Source: Phytoseiulus persimilis (Eukaryota; Arthropoda; Arachnida; Mesostigmata; Phytoseiidae). Taken from it: a stretch of 64,000 bases of DNA. Of the stretch, positions 48,201 through 59,580 are shown piece after piece. A program made the translations under genes and the position numbers. Below the pieces are notes generated by a model that saw only the letters and a list, made by a program, of their open reading frames with translations, ran no database searches and was not told the origin of the DNA. The stretch is taken from positions 9,926,775 through 9,990,774 of the forward strand of contig CM075104.1 in assembly GCA_037576195.1 (NCBI GenBank). The letters are read 5' to 3'. The first letter of the stretch is position 1. Each line of letters opens with the position of its first letter.

Positions 48201-49493
48201 AATCCGAGCCTCGTTGTCGAATCACCACTGCGACACTGGTTTCTTAGGCGCCATGGACCTTCTGGCTCACCCGACTCGCTTGTTCTCCGTCCTGATAGCT
48301 GACCAGTTACACGACCGGGGTAGGATGAAGAAAGCCTGTTTCGAACCGGAATTCCGTGTCAATGTCAACTCCAGTTGTTTCTTCTACTGAGCTCGTAAGG
48401 AAGATGTCAGGGGCACTGACGAGGATTGTCTCAGACAGAGTTTTCGTAGTTTACTAAATGAAAGTGATCGTGTTACCGCGCGACGGTCTCGCGGAAGCTT
48501 AGATAACCCGTTTCACAGCCTGCGATCATTCATGGTGAGTCTCATCAGATAAGGTGAGGAGTGTTTCTTCCATGCTGAATTGGTTGAGAGCAGATCCATT
48601 CCTCTCCTCAAGCAGTTGTCAAGTCGCCTCGTGGAAACTTATAAACGGAACTCGCAACACCCACTAGAATTCATGGTGTTCTCAGAAGCTTCAGTTTCCA
48701 AGAAACCACCACCTTGAACAGAGTCAAAGTTACTCCGTGCTCTGGTGCCACCATGACCGCTGTCAGCGCGGAACACCATTACGGTCAGATGATTGAGGTC
48801 GACGACGCGACGCGGCGAAGAAGTGGGTAGCTCAAAGATCCGCAGCTATGCATCCACGATGGAGTGAAACCACGTGCTCCGACTGACGAGCCGTCCCTTG
48901 ATGGGTACTGAGAAATGCACACCAACGACATGTTCCGCGCTACCAAACGTGAACGAAATTCGCGGGGCGAGAGCTTGCCTGGGAAGCTCGGTATACCTGA
49001 TGATTCTGAGAGGCGGCTGCTTGGCCGCCTGGGTGATCTCCGAATTCTACCCTGATCTCGATCAGGCTCAAAAAAGTCGGGAGGTAAGTCCTCCTGACGT
49101 GGACGAGCGTAGTATCCTCGCGCCCCGGATGACAAAATTGGGAGAATAACGCATAGACTCGAGTAGGCTCCTACATACCCGATGAGCCGGAACCGATTGC
49201 CACGAAAGCCTTGGAGGCCGAAAAAAAATAAGATTCGACATTCCTATGCAATCCTCCACAGGATCTCTATGCTCATATCAAGCACGAAGATGAATGATTT
49301 TCAAAGACCGCCTGTTTGATCCTCCTCAGGTACTGCGCTCCTTGGATGAGCTTTTCACTTACAGAGGATTTCTAGCCAGAGAAAAAAGTTCGAGTCAAAA
49401 CATCTCTCAATGAATCTGATGAATTGGAAAGCAAGGTGGATTGGTTTTGAAACACCTACAAAGAAACGAGAAGACGATTCCTTTTTTGGGGAA

Positions 49494-49515
49494 GGGGGGG
49501 GGGGGGGGGGGGGGG
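49494..49515. repeat. Homopolymer G22
   Basis: Twenty-two consecutive G, the longest tract, about 180 bp downstream (minus sense) of the LINE endonuclease fragment. Confidence 0.95.
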
Positions 49516-49696
49516 TTCCCATCCCCTCGAGAGGGGAAAATGCTTCAGCACATCGAGATTTCTTATCAATGGCGGTGGAATGTGTCCAGAATTTCTCGAG
49601 TGCTTCCGCCAAAAGCCCCCCTCAATTTGTTTTCGACGGTTCTACCTTCAGTGCTCCGAAACGTTGACGGGCGTTCATCAAATTGTCGTGCAAAGG

Positions 49697-50130
49697 TCAG
49701 AAGATCGGTTGGGATTTGTCGAGGAAAGTGAATACCGGGTTTTGATGACTGAAGAAGCTTATGTGTGTGTGACAGTAGCAATCTTGGATGCCTCTCGAGA
49801 AAATAATATCGATGCATGTTCGGCCACTTGTTGTCGATATCTCAGGATCGGTTATTAGTTCAAGATTCTCAAATTGATTTCGCATAAATTCAAGATTTTT
49901 CTCCTTTTTGAGGGGGTCTTTAAGGTTCCAATTGAAATCACCGCATAGAATCAGTGAAGTTCTCTGGTTTTGTATAACAGGGGACAGAACATGATCATAT
50001 TTCAGTAGGAAGTCTTTAATGAGTTCGAACGATGTTCCCGGATTTATATATACAGTCGCAAGGACGGTTTGTTGGTTACGCAGGAGTATTTCACAGGTCA
50101 ACGTTGGACCCCCTGAGCGACTTCGTTGAA
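49697..50130 (-). pseudogene. LINE (CR1/Jockey-type) endonuclease domain fragment
   Basis: Read on the minus strand, about 140 codons form the C-terminal half of an exonuclease-endonuclease-phosphatase domain: TLTCEILLRNQQTVLATVYI, then SLILCGDFNWNLKD, then TSGRTCIDIIFSRG, then ISFFSHQNPVF. The GDFN box, the T..G..IDiiFsR box and the S-F-S-(Y/H)-H/Q-x-P box occur in this order in apurinic-like endonucleases of non-LTR elements. The usual catalytic His of the last box is replaced (SHQNPV for SyHrPi). The frame stops right after, with no reverse transcriptase. Its upstream side runs straight into the 45-bp minisatellite. No function is expected. Confidence 0.75.
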
Positions 50131-50177
50131 GTTTATGGACTGCCGACCACGGGGTCGACCACCGACCATCGATTTCT

Positions 50178-52153
50178 TGGAGCGATTCCGGGACCAATCT
50201 GACCTTCACTTTCGAAGTCTGGAGGGGTGATTCCGGGACCGATCTGACCATTACTTCCCCAGTCTGGAGAGGTGGTTCCGGGACTAGACATCATTTTCCG
50301 TAGTACGGCAAATAAATTCCCGTACCAGCCGGTACAGAAATTAATATTTCGTACCCTGGATGCGAGGATCCTTACTACGTATGATCGGCTTCGTCTGTCA
50401 GTTCGTCCGCATTCCTCCTGAAATACATGGGGATGATTCCAGCACCAATCTGAGCATACTTTTCTGAGTCTGGAGGGGTGATCCCGGAACCAATCCGACA
50501 ATGTTTTTCCAACTCTGGAGGGGTGATTACGGGACCAATCTGACCATTACTTCCCAACTCTGGAGGGGTGATTCCGGGACCAATCTGGCCATTATTCCCA
50601 ACTCTGGAGGGGTGATTGCGGGACCAATCTGACCATTACTTTCCATCTCTGGAGGGGTGATTTCGGGACCGATCTGACCATTACTTTCCCAGGTCTGAGG
50701 GGTGATTCCGGGACCAATCAGATTACTACTTTTCAAGTCTGGAGGGGTGATTCCGGGACCGATCTGACCATTACTTCCCCAGTCTGGAGAGGTGATTCCG
50801 GGACTAGACATCATTTTCCGTAGTACGGCAAATGAATTCCCGCACCAGCCGGTACAGAAATTAATTTTTCGTACCCTGGATGCGAGGATCCTTTCTACTT
50901 ATGATCGGCTCCGTCTGTCCGTTTTTCCGCATTCCTCCTGAAATACATGGGGGTGATTCCAGCACCAATCTGAGCATACTTTCCTGAGTCTGGAGGGGTG
51001 ATTCCGGAACCAATCCGACAATGTTTTTCCTCCTCCGGAGGGATGATTACGGGACCAATCTGACCATTACTTCCCAACTCTGGAGCGGTGATTCCGGGAC
51101 CAATCTAGCCATTAATTTCCAACTCTGGAGGGGTGATTGCGGGACCAATCTGACTATTACTTTCCATCTCTGGAGGGGTGATTCGGGACCGATCTGACCA
51201 TTACTTTCCAAGGTCTGAGGGGTGATTCCGGAACCAATCTGACTATTGCTTTTCAAGTCTGGAGGGGTGATTCCGGGACCGATCTGACCATTACTTCCCC
51301 AGTCTGGAGAGGTGATTCCGGGACTAGACATCATTTTCCGTAGTACGGGAAATGAATTCCCGTACCAGCCGGTACAGGAATCAATTTTTCGCACCCTGGA
51401 TCCGAGGATCCTTACTACTTATGATCGGCTTCGTCTGTCAGTCTGTCCGCATTCCTCCTGAAGTACATCGGGGTGATTCCAGCACAAATCTGAGCATACT
51501 TTTCTGAGTCTGGAGGGGTGATTCCGGAACCAATCCGACAATGTTTTTCCAACTCTGGAGGGGTGATTACGGGACCAATCTGACCATTACTTCCCAACTC
51601 TGGAGGGGTGATTCCGGGACGAATCTAGCCATTACTTTCCATCTCTGGAGGGGTGATTTCGGGACCGATCTGACCATCACTTTCCCAGGTCTGAGGGGTG
51701 ATTCTGGGACCAATCTGATTATTACTTCCCCAGTCTGGAGAGGTGATTCCGGGACTAGACATCATTTTCCGTAGTACGGCGAATGAATTCCCGCACCAGC
51801 CGGTACGGAAATTAATTTTTCGTACCCCGGATGCGAGGATCCTCACTACTTATGATCGGCTTCGTCTGTCAGTTTGTCCGCATTCCTCCTGAAATACATG
51901 GGGGTGATTCCAGCACCAATCTGAGCATACTTTCCTGAGTCTGGAGGGGTGATTCCGGAACCAATCCGAGAATATTTTGCCCAGTCTGGAGGGGTGATTC
52001 CGGGACCAATCCGACAATATTTTACCGAGTCTGATGGGTGATTCCGGGACCAATCTGGCAATATTTTTCCGAGTCTGGAGGAGCGATTCCGGGACAAATC
52101 TGAGCATACTCTTCAGACTCTGAGGAGGTGATTCCGGAGTCCATCTGACCATA
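50178..52153. repeat. 45-bp minisatellite array with higher-order repeats
   Basis: About two kb of 44-46-bp units with the core TCTGGAGGGGTGATTCCGGG followed by ACCAATCTGACCATTACTT. A distinct spacer of about 165 bp, beginning GACTAGACATCATTTTCCGT and carrying GTACGG...CCGTAC motifs, recurs at 50282, 50802, 51322 and 51753. This gives higher-order periods of 520, 520 and 431 bp (the last lost about two units). On the minus strand a unit is 15 codons (around SNGQIGPGITPPDL), leaving long frames such as 50527-50814, but 44- and 46-bp units break the frame. I do not annotate a protein. Confidence 0.93.
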
Positions 52154-53001
52154 ACAGCATGTACCAATCAACCGAATGAGAAGATAGTTTCAGAGAAAAG
52201 TGTCTCGATGCAAGGGACCGTAGTCCGACCGCGCCAAGCGCGGCCCACTCCAGTCGGCCCCACTCTACATATTGTAGCTCCCGATACGTGCCGGAACGTG
52301 AGTAAATCGTCAGCTCGAAGTTTGGAGCGAGGAGTGACTATTGAGCGACCGAACAAACTGTGTGATTTAGTGTTTCCTGGATTGGGTTCGGATGTTTCCG
52401 TTTTCTGAGATTGTCGGGGAGTTGGGCGGAACCCCAGCCGGACAGCACACATTGGAAGAGGCCACATCTGAAATACTAGTTGGTTTGTAAGCTGGTAGCC
52501 GGATAATATAACGATCACAGTGACCACATGTGTATTATGCGCTGGCGGTGAAACCGGCATTGCATCCGAGGGCGCAGGAGCGGGGTAGAGATCTATAGTG
52601 AAAGAGCGAAGGCACCCGGGCCAATGTAAAGCAAGAACGCGACCGGCGACAAGAGAAAGACCCTGCAAGAGCGAAATGAATTAAAAAAGCTTGAGAAAAG
52701 AGGAGTAGATTTGCTCGCCGACAAGTTGTGACCGTCTTCAAAAGGTCCCTTTCTTCCGCTGCCCTAGCGTCCAAGGTCGACTGAGCATCCAGCTCCTGCT
52801 CCCAGTTGTGTCCGAGTAAGTTCGTCTCCTTACTCCGTGAGTCGTAGTTCCTTCGTCACCCAGACCTTAGGACCTCACCTAGTGCGAGCTTTGGCAAACA
52901 GCCGAAACCTTCGTCACAGTATTGTCAGAGAACAGAGGTATGGTCACAATACCGCACGGAGCAAGAATCAGGTATCGACCGCTCTCTGATTCAGCTTTCG
53001 G
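52154..53001. other. Spacer between minisatellite blocks
   Basis: Unique sequence. A minus frame at 52168-52668 (166 codons) has a hydrophobic start and no recognisable domain. Nothing else seen. Confidence 0.4.
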
Positions 53002-53361
53002 CCCTCCAGATTCGGAGAAGCATGGTCAGATTGGTCCCAGAACCACTTCTCCGGACTCGGCAAAATGTTGTCAGATTGGTCCCAGAATCACCCCTACGGA
53101 CTCGGAAAAATATTGTCAGAGTGGTCCTAGAATCACACCTACAGACTCGGAAAAATATTGTCAGATTGGTCTCAGAATCACCCCTCCAGACTCAGCAAAA
53201 TATTGTCATATGCGTCCTGGAGTCAACCCACCAGACTCAGAAAAATATGCTCAGATTGGTCCCGGAATCACTCCTCGAGGCTCGGCACAAATATTGTCAG
53301 ATTGGTCCCGGAACCATCCTCCAGACTCGGAAAGTGAAGGTCAGATTGGTGGCGGATCCAA
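53002..53361. repeat. 45-bp minisatellite, inverted block
   Basis: The same 45-bp unit as at 50.2-52.2 kb, in opposite orientation (CCAGACTCGGAAAAATATTG then TCAGATTGGTCCCAGAATCA). About eight units. Here the plus strand carries the 15-codon frame (PDSEKYCQIGPRITP-like) from 52922 to 53377. Confidence 0.9.
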
Positions 53362-53384
53362 TACAAGTAGAAAATGATGTCTAT

Positions 53385-53588
53385 CCGGGACCAATCTGAT
53401 CATAATTTTCCAGGTCTGGAGGGGTTGTTCCGGGACCAATCTGACCTTCACATCTCAAGTCTGGAGGGGGATTCCGGGACCGATCCTACCATTACTTTCC
53501 CAGGTCTAAGGGGTGATTCCGGGACCAATCTGACCATTACTTCCCGAGTCTGGAGAGGTGATTCCGGGAGCGATCTGAACATTACTTT
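53385..53588. repeat. 45-bp minisatellite, short block in original orientation
   Basis: About four to five units with the same orientation as the main array (GGTCTGGAGGGGTTGTTCCG, GGGACCAATCTGACC). With the previous block it forms a head-to-head inverted pair separated by about 25 bp. Confidence 0.88.
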
Positions 53589-53945
53589 ACCTACCATCAC
53601 TTAATTGTCATTGACCTATGACAAGACGCCGAGATTTACCACATGAAATTCAACTTGAATTCAAATTTCCCTCGCTCCAGAAAATAATCTTAAAGGCTCC
53701 CCGCTGCGATTTCTTCGTTCCCATTTTTTCGTTCCACTCCCAGTTACACCCCACAAAACACGCCCGAAGAAAAGCGCATTTCTGCGCTAAAATCCCGTGG
53801 GGCCGGAAACCCCTTGGCACGATTTGATGGTCAAGCGGATCCAGCTAAGCTTCTATGCACACCACAGGTTCTGAGAGACTGCACTTGGATGAGCAAGAGG
53901 AGACCAAGTAAACCATGATAAACTTGGGAACTGTATATCCAAAAT
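53589..53945. other. Short unassigned interval
   Basis: One plus frame (53618-53827) with basic composition. Nothing recognised. Confidence 0.4.
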
Positions 53946-54155
53946 TTACCCGACTTGATCGCGAGCCGAGCTTAGTAGGTCACTGATCAATGACATACCG
54001 AGTATTAGAAGGAAGCCGTTTGCGTCGAGGACCTTCCTAACCTTGAAGTTTTCGCGGTGGCCAGCCAGCTCGACATCACTGAAGATCCTTTGCTCGAATA
54101 CCACAACTCCAAAGTTACACGAGGGCAGTCTCCCAGAACCCGTGCATGGAAGCTC
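53946..54155 (-). pseudogene. Possible retropepsin (LTR-retrotransposon protease) scrap
   Basis: On the minus strand, RIFSDVELAGHRENFKVRKV then LDANGFLLILGMSLISDL resembles the C-terminal half of a retrotransposon aspartic protease. That region carries the v.l.g....F.V...... (D/N)..ILG.d.l pattern that ends the fold. The catalytic D-T/S-G half is not clearly visible upstream (CTGSG is present but weak). No adjoining reverse transcriptase was found. The neighbouring minus frame 54336-54734 could be gag-like but lacks a zinc knuckle. Confidence 0.3.
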
Positions 54156-56781
54156 AGCTCGATTCGCTCGACCATCGGAACGCGATGAACGGTTTTCGGC
54201 CCTACGGGATTTTTTTCGGCTCCACGGGTTTTGATTGTAACGGTTTTTTTCGCCCCCGGGTTTTCGGTGCAGTACCTTTCGGCACATCGGGAAGAGACAT
54301 TCCCGAACGAGGTTCCCCATCGGCCGTTGACTCTGCTAAGCTCGACTGAAGTGCTCGATTTCGTAACTGGATTCTCTCAACGTTGCGCGTAGCACGACGA
54401 CGGATGGAAGGCGTGGGAGAACGACGCAACGAGAATCCATTGCCTCTCTCAGGAAAACTGTATTCCGCACTATTCGTTGCATGTCTGACTGCGAATTCGG
54501 TTCTGTTGGAACTGAAATCGTAAGCTCATCAAGGATTGTGAGCTCTTTCGTCTGATTCTGGGCGGTTCCGACCCATTTAAAGACGCGTCCTCGGCTCGAA
54601 TATTCCGACAGAAAAGTCTTGCACCACGGTTCCCGTTCGAATGTGCCTGAGATCCTTGTCAACTCCGTGATGTCATTACTGTTGTTCCTGCTCAATGTAT
54701 GAGTGCTTCTCTGACGAGGCGAAAATTGTCCCAATATAGTGTCGGGCTTCTCACAGTCAGGCTTCCATTCCTGCGTTCAACGTCTCTCCGTGAGATCCTA
54801 GCAAGCAGGCAGCGCTGTTCCTGACCGTCCTGAGCGATTACGTTCAGATCTGTAGGACAACCTGGAGAGCTGATTCGGAATGGAGTTAGTCATTCTCGAG
54901 GCGCAAAACCACAACGCAGAGCTTCACCGCATCTGATCGGGATTCCTGGAGAGAAACTGAGGCAAACGAAGCAAAGGTGAGCCCTCTGATTCTGGCAGCA
55001 TTCTCAAACAGCCTGTCGACATTTTTTGCAAGGATCCCAGATGCAAGAAGGCAGAGAGAGTTGGACATTTCAACGTTACACCACGATCCGATTCATCTCA
55101 GAGACAACGATTTTACGAAGAACTCAGGGATCGCAGCTTGTTTCAGCACTCAGAAGAGAAAGATCACACCCATTCCTGACAAGTTTGTGGAAGGCTCGAC
55201 TTCATTCCTGTTCTTTGGAAACGTCTCTTTGTCGAAACATCTTCCTAGAAACACGAAGTGCACTTGTGTGGCAGTTAGTTATTTATGGACCCAAATCCAT
55301 TTGAAGTTGAGATGAAATTTTACCCCCAGACTTCGCCAAAGTTGGTGAGATTTGGTTCTAGCTCTTTTCTGGAAACCAGAATACGGGAAAACCTTCATTC
55401 AATGTTGGTTCTCATCAGATCTTCATCTTATGGGTTTGGAACCTCGATCACGATTGGAAATCCTTCATCCCGGACGCCTACGATGGTTATCATGCCTGTT
55501 GTACAATACATCGGCCCCGGCACATTTTCTATGTGTTGTTGGTATCGCGAAATCCGCGGAGGTTATTCGAATCATTGCCGTGTTCCCGCAGAAATTCGAT
55601 AGGCTGTGGAAGCAGTGCATGGTATATTCAGGCAGGAGTGCTGCATCCTGGATCATCGAATGGATAATGACCTCCTACCATGAATCGGAGCTTCAGATCC
55701 GATCAGACCATGCCCAATGAGGTTCTGCGGCGCATGCAACGGATGGGAAACGCCCCGATAACGCTGGTACAAGGAGTTGAGGAAAATAGACGGAGCAGAG
55801 TCAGGAGAATACGGTCTGCCGTGAATCTAACTCGACTCCGGATTTCCCTGTGCTCACAGAGAGAGATCTGAAATTTTTTTTCACCGGGACCTACCAGCTT
55901 CCTCAGTCAGTGTCCTCCCCCACTGAATGCCGAATGAGAACGGTTCCATTAACCTGATTATGCAACGCGACCGATGCAATATCCCGAACCTGGAAGTTCG
56001 GTCGCGCCATGTGAAGAGGAAGACCTACCGTTGCTTCATTGATTATGTGCCTGGAATCGCTGCTCACATGTCGTAGCTGCTGTATACTGCCACGCGCGTT
56101 ATCTGACCAATATTGTGAGACCAGCAGAGATTCTGAATTGAGTAATTGTTCCGCCATCAGAGGGGTTCTACCTCAAGGATTGCCAACTGTTATTCTTCGG
56201 ACTCTTTCGATCGGGCTGACATTTTCATGCTTAAAAGATGGGTCCCGGGTGTATATGAAATGAGTATTTTCACTGTTTCCGATGAGTGAGTTGAGTACTA
56301 GAATGTGAATACTGGATTCTGAGAGTCATTTCTCAACTACGGAGGAGATTTTTCTGCCACCGGGAAGGATGCCATCTTCAAGCTTTTTTCAATAATTCAA
56401 CGGAATAATGATCAAGTCTCTATCCCTCCCCGTCACTGAACACCGAGTGTTTGAACATCTCTTCCTTTCGAGGAATTTATCTTGTGATGGTGGTTTCAAA
56501 CGAAGTTTAGAAAAAATAGGGTGATCTGAGTTGACTAAAAGTCAGAGGATGCTCCCAGAGGGAGCAACAGCGCGCATTGAGTTCGCGTCGTCGGAAACTT
56601 GACCGCGCCCCGTCCAAGACCCTTCCGTGCCAGCATCAGTTCGAAGTTGACACCAACGATGACACCGATTTTGTCAGGCGGTTCCTCCCCAGCAGACGAA
56701 GCGCATTTGGCTGGTCAGATCAAAGCACCAGTAGTACCTTGCCTGCGTTGATATTAGATATGTTACCAAGACACAAGCCCC

Positions 56782-56795
56782 GGGGGGGGGGGGGG
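56782..56795. repeat. Homopolymer G14
   Basis: Fourteen consecutive G. Confidence 0.95.
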
Positions 56796-57595
56796 AAGTT
56801 GATATCTCGTTTAAAGCTACTCAACGAGAGGAAACGATCTCCGGATGTTTCTCATCGTTGACGAGACCCGGATCCATCGGAGAGTGCTCGGAATCGTTCG
56901 AGCCATTCTCAGTTGAGGAGCGCGACCCGAGTTCCCCTATGAAGGAGATTCGGTTTTCGGGGTGATTAACGAACCAAACCATTGCATCTCATTGCTTCCG
57001 ATCGGAGAATATTCCCGGTCCATTCTTTGATTTCGGGAACCCATATATTGGAGGGTGCCCGTATGAAATGGGCTCCGATGTGAAAAACTGAGCTCGTCAT
57101 AACTGCGATATTTCAGGCACGGCGAGGTTGACTTCCTCAGGTCCCCGGCGACCTGCAGTAGAAAACAAAGTCTCCAGCAGAAAACTAGAGTCATGTCTCA
57201 ACGTCTCGTGGAATTCCTCCCAGAAAAGCATGTAAGATTCCAGGCTCCTGCTTCGTGCACTCGATTCCCAGCATGACGCTGACTGAGATGTGCATGGGAT
57301 GAGTTCATCAAACAGGGCTCAGGAGCACTTACTTGCACGTCTCGAAATAACAGAGCGTATTCACTCCAGGAAGTGTGGATAGACATGGTAGGTCGTTCAG
57401 CAAAGCCACATCCGGCACCAGCTAGCTAGCGCGGTCTTCTCGAGAGGCAGCTGCAGGTTTTCGAGCAAATCTCTTGGATTCTCACATAGAAATGCGACGG
57501 AAAAAAAACAGCCGTAACCATCTCACGCATATATTTTCACTTTGGGTCAAGCAAGATGCTACTCCCCATGATGCTCATTCGTGTTCTGTTTCATC

Positions 57596-57609
57596 TATAT
57601 ATATAAAAG
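57596..57609 (+). promoter_or_regulatory. TATA-box-like sequence ahead of a CpG-rich stretch
   Basis: TATATATATAAAAG is a near-ideal metazoan TATA element in plus orientation, followed within 40 bp by an abrupt change to GC-rich sequence. No downstream gene is recognised, so this could equally be a simple AT run. Confidence 0.25.
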
Positions 57610-59149
57610 ACACCGGCCGGTCTAACCTGTGATCCGAATAAACGCCGCGGCAGCGGCTTGGAGCTCGACGAAACCTCGCATACTCACGCGGAATCGGCCC
57701 CGAATGGTTATAGGCCGCCTGATACTTTTCTTGAAAACCTCTGAAGGCCGGAATACGGGAGAAACTTGACAACTTCCTTGTCGCCGGCCGCAGTATCTTC
57801 CAGTTCGAAAGGGCGCGCCTCGCCCAGCCGCTTCGGCTGTGGCTGTGTTTTCCACGGCTACTACAAACCGAGAAAACTCGGTAACTTTGTCGTTGCGTGT
57901 TGAAGAATTGCTCTGTCCGAAAGGCCTATGGTCTGCACAGCGATTCGAGTGCGTTCGTTCGTTTATCGTGTCTGACGGCGCTCGCATCGAGCTGCTCGCT
58001 TCATGATGCTCGGCCGCCGCTTGACGTCCTGGAGCCCGTGACGACACGGTGCACAGCGAGGAAACTCGGACGGCTGCCCGCACGATACAAGGAGTGCTCA
58101 GGTCGCTTTGCTTCCAAGCACGGTGAGGTTCACCTGCGACAGCCACCTCCACGGCCCGCCCGTCAACGCTCTTCCGCCGTTGCGGGCATCCACACCATTT
58201 CATGACTTCAAGGTAAATGTGGACCGTGATTGATGTGAACCGCATCGTGGATCTCATCGCGGTCAAGCCTGAACTAGCTGCAGTGCAATTGATCAACTGC
58301 CATGATGGGCGTCCCAGAAAAGAAAGTAATCTCTCTCAAGTACTCAGCTATTCCGAGAGATGGCAAATCCTGCTCCAGATCCTTCAAGTGCGAGAGATCA
58401 ATCATAAGCACATGTTATCAACGATGACAGTTGACGCTGTTGACAGCGATCATGACGCCCTGGGCCACCTGAACCGCGAGTTCGGAGGAGAGAGCGCCAA
58501 TCATGGTTATGAAGAACTTCAAACATTGCGACCATTCAGTTAGATCGAAGGCACCCAAGCCTGAACCCCCGCAAAGAAGAGACCCGAGACCGAATAAATC
58601 GATACCGGCTAAAGCATTACTCCCCCCTCCTTTCTTCCCAGGCATGGAAGGAGGTAAGTAGCACAACACTATCTGCTTCCGACTTACTAAATGAGAGTCT
58701 CTGCCACTCATGAGACCATTCCTGACTGAAGCTGGGGGAAGACGAAATTTCTATAAGTACGTTGCGGATAAAACCATATCGATCTGGTGTGAGATTCTCT
58801 GGGTGATCTGCATGGTGGTCGAACCTCCCTCCGTCGGAAAGGTCGTCGATGGACGAAACGCGAAATCCAGGAATGGTCAGTTAAATCTATAACGTCCCCA
58901 AACCTCATCCTGGATCCGCCCAGAGAACAATTCGAGACAAATCACCTCGTACATGAGAGGGTCCCCCCGAAGAGAATGATCGCGATAGGATGATGAAAAC
59001 ATGATGATAGGGATGAGCCTCCTCTATCATGGAGACAGATACATAATCTATTGAATGAATCACCTAGATGCCGCACATCAAGGGTCGACAAAGCCAGGGC
59101 CCCGGGACAAAATAGCTGGCGACCGGGGATGGCCCCGTGCTCAGGCAGG

Positions 59150-59580
59150 GAATATCCGGGGTCGACCTCGGGATTGTTTTGGGAAAGATTGGGCCCGATC
59201 ACGGAGTCGGTCTGATTACACTTTTTAGAGTCGATCGGGCCAAACTTTTGGGGGTATGTGGAGATGATTCCTGGGTCGATCTGACCATACTTTCCGGGAT
59301 CCATGGGGGCGATTTCAGAGTGGATCTCGGCATATTTCTGAGGGTTCGTGGAGGTGGTTCCTGGGTCGATCTGACCATACTTTTCGGCTCCATGGAGGTG
59401 ATTCCGAGGTCGGTCTGACCATGTCTCTTGGGCCAAGATTCCAATATCGACCTCGCAATCACCCCCATGGACCACAAAAAGTATGGTCGGATCGACGTTG
59501 AAAGCACCTCCATGGATCCCAAAAAGTATGGTCAGATCGACCTCGGAATCACATCCATGAAGCCTAAAAAGTATGGTTAG
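59150..59580. repeat. Second 45-bp minisatellite array with opposed arms
   Basis: Units near GGTCGATCTGACCATACTTT followed by (C)GGGATCCATGGGGGCGATT lie in one orientation to about 59450, then two to three units lie in the opposite orientation (59462-59580, AAAAAGTATGGTCAGATCGA). Period is about 45 bp. On the minus strand the units read KYGQIDPGTTSTNPQ-like, the same 15-residue layout as the KYAQIGPGITPPDSE-like units at 50-53 kb, so the two arrays are probably diverged relatives. Confidence 0.82.

Larger units (their letters stand above)
44069..49696. other. About 5.6 kb without an assignable gene
   Basis: Open frames such as 44870-45220 plus, 46103-46483 minus and 48874-49149 plus (ending at a good donor, gag|gtaagt, at 49084) have no family signature. 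A 20-C tract is at 45255-45274 and a 22-G tract at 49494-49515. A short GAACTAGA/GAACCAGA repeat is at 47655-47690. Confidence 0.45.
54156..59149. other. About 5 kb without an assignable gene
   Basis: Open frames include 54336-54734 minus, 54977-55315 and 55352-55720 plus, 55903-56157 minus, 57622-58296 minus (224 codons, the longest frame in the window, but inside GC-rich DNA where stops are rare) and 58418-58711 minus (hydrophobic). None has a family signature. A 14-G tract is at 56782-56795. A TATA-like sequence at 57596 precedes the GC- and CpG-rich stretch at 57640-58200. Confidence 0.4.

Noticed and set aside
50527-50814. Protein-coding gene for a 15-residue-repeat protein
   Set aside because: Units of 44 and 46 bp repeatedly break the frame, no start or splice context exists, and the block is interspersed with non-coding spacers. 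Kept as a finding about origin, not as a CDS.
50178-52153. CRISPR array
   Set aside because: Units are contiguous with no unique spacers, the context is animal genomic DNA, and there are no cas genes. It is a minisatellite.
57622-58296. Longest open frame in the window (224 codons, minus strand)
   Set aside because: It lies in GC-rich DNA where stops are rare, the opposite strand is also open (57897-58205), composition is Arg/Ser/Ala-rich without a domain, and no signal peptide or splice chain supports it.
58418-58711. Membrane protein (ninjurin-like) on the minus strand
   Set aside because: It has a hydrophobic stretch, but comparison from memory with the ninjurin helices showed no consistent order of motifs, and no splice-compatible partner exon was found.
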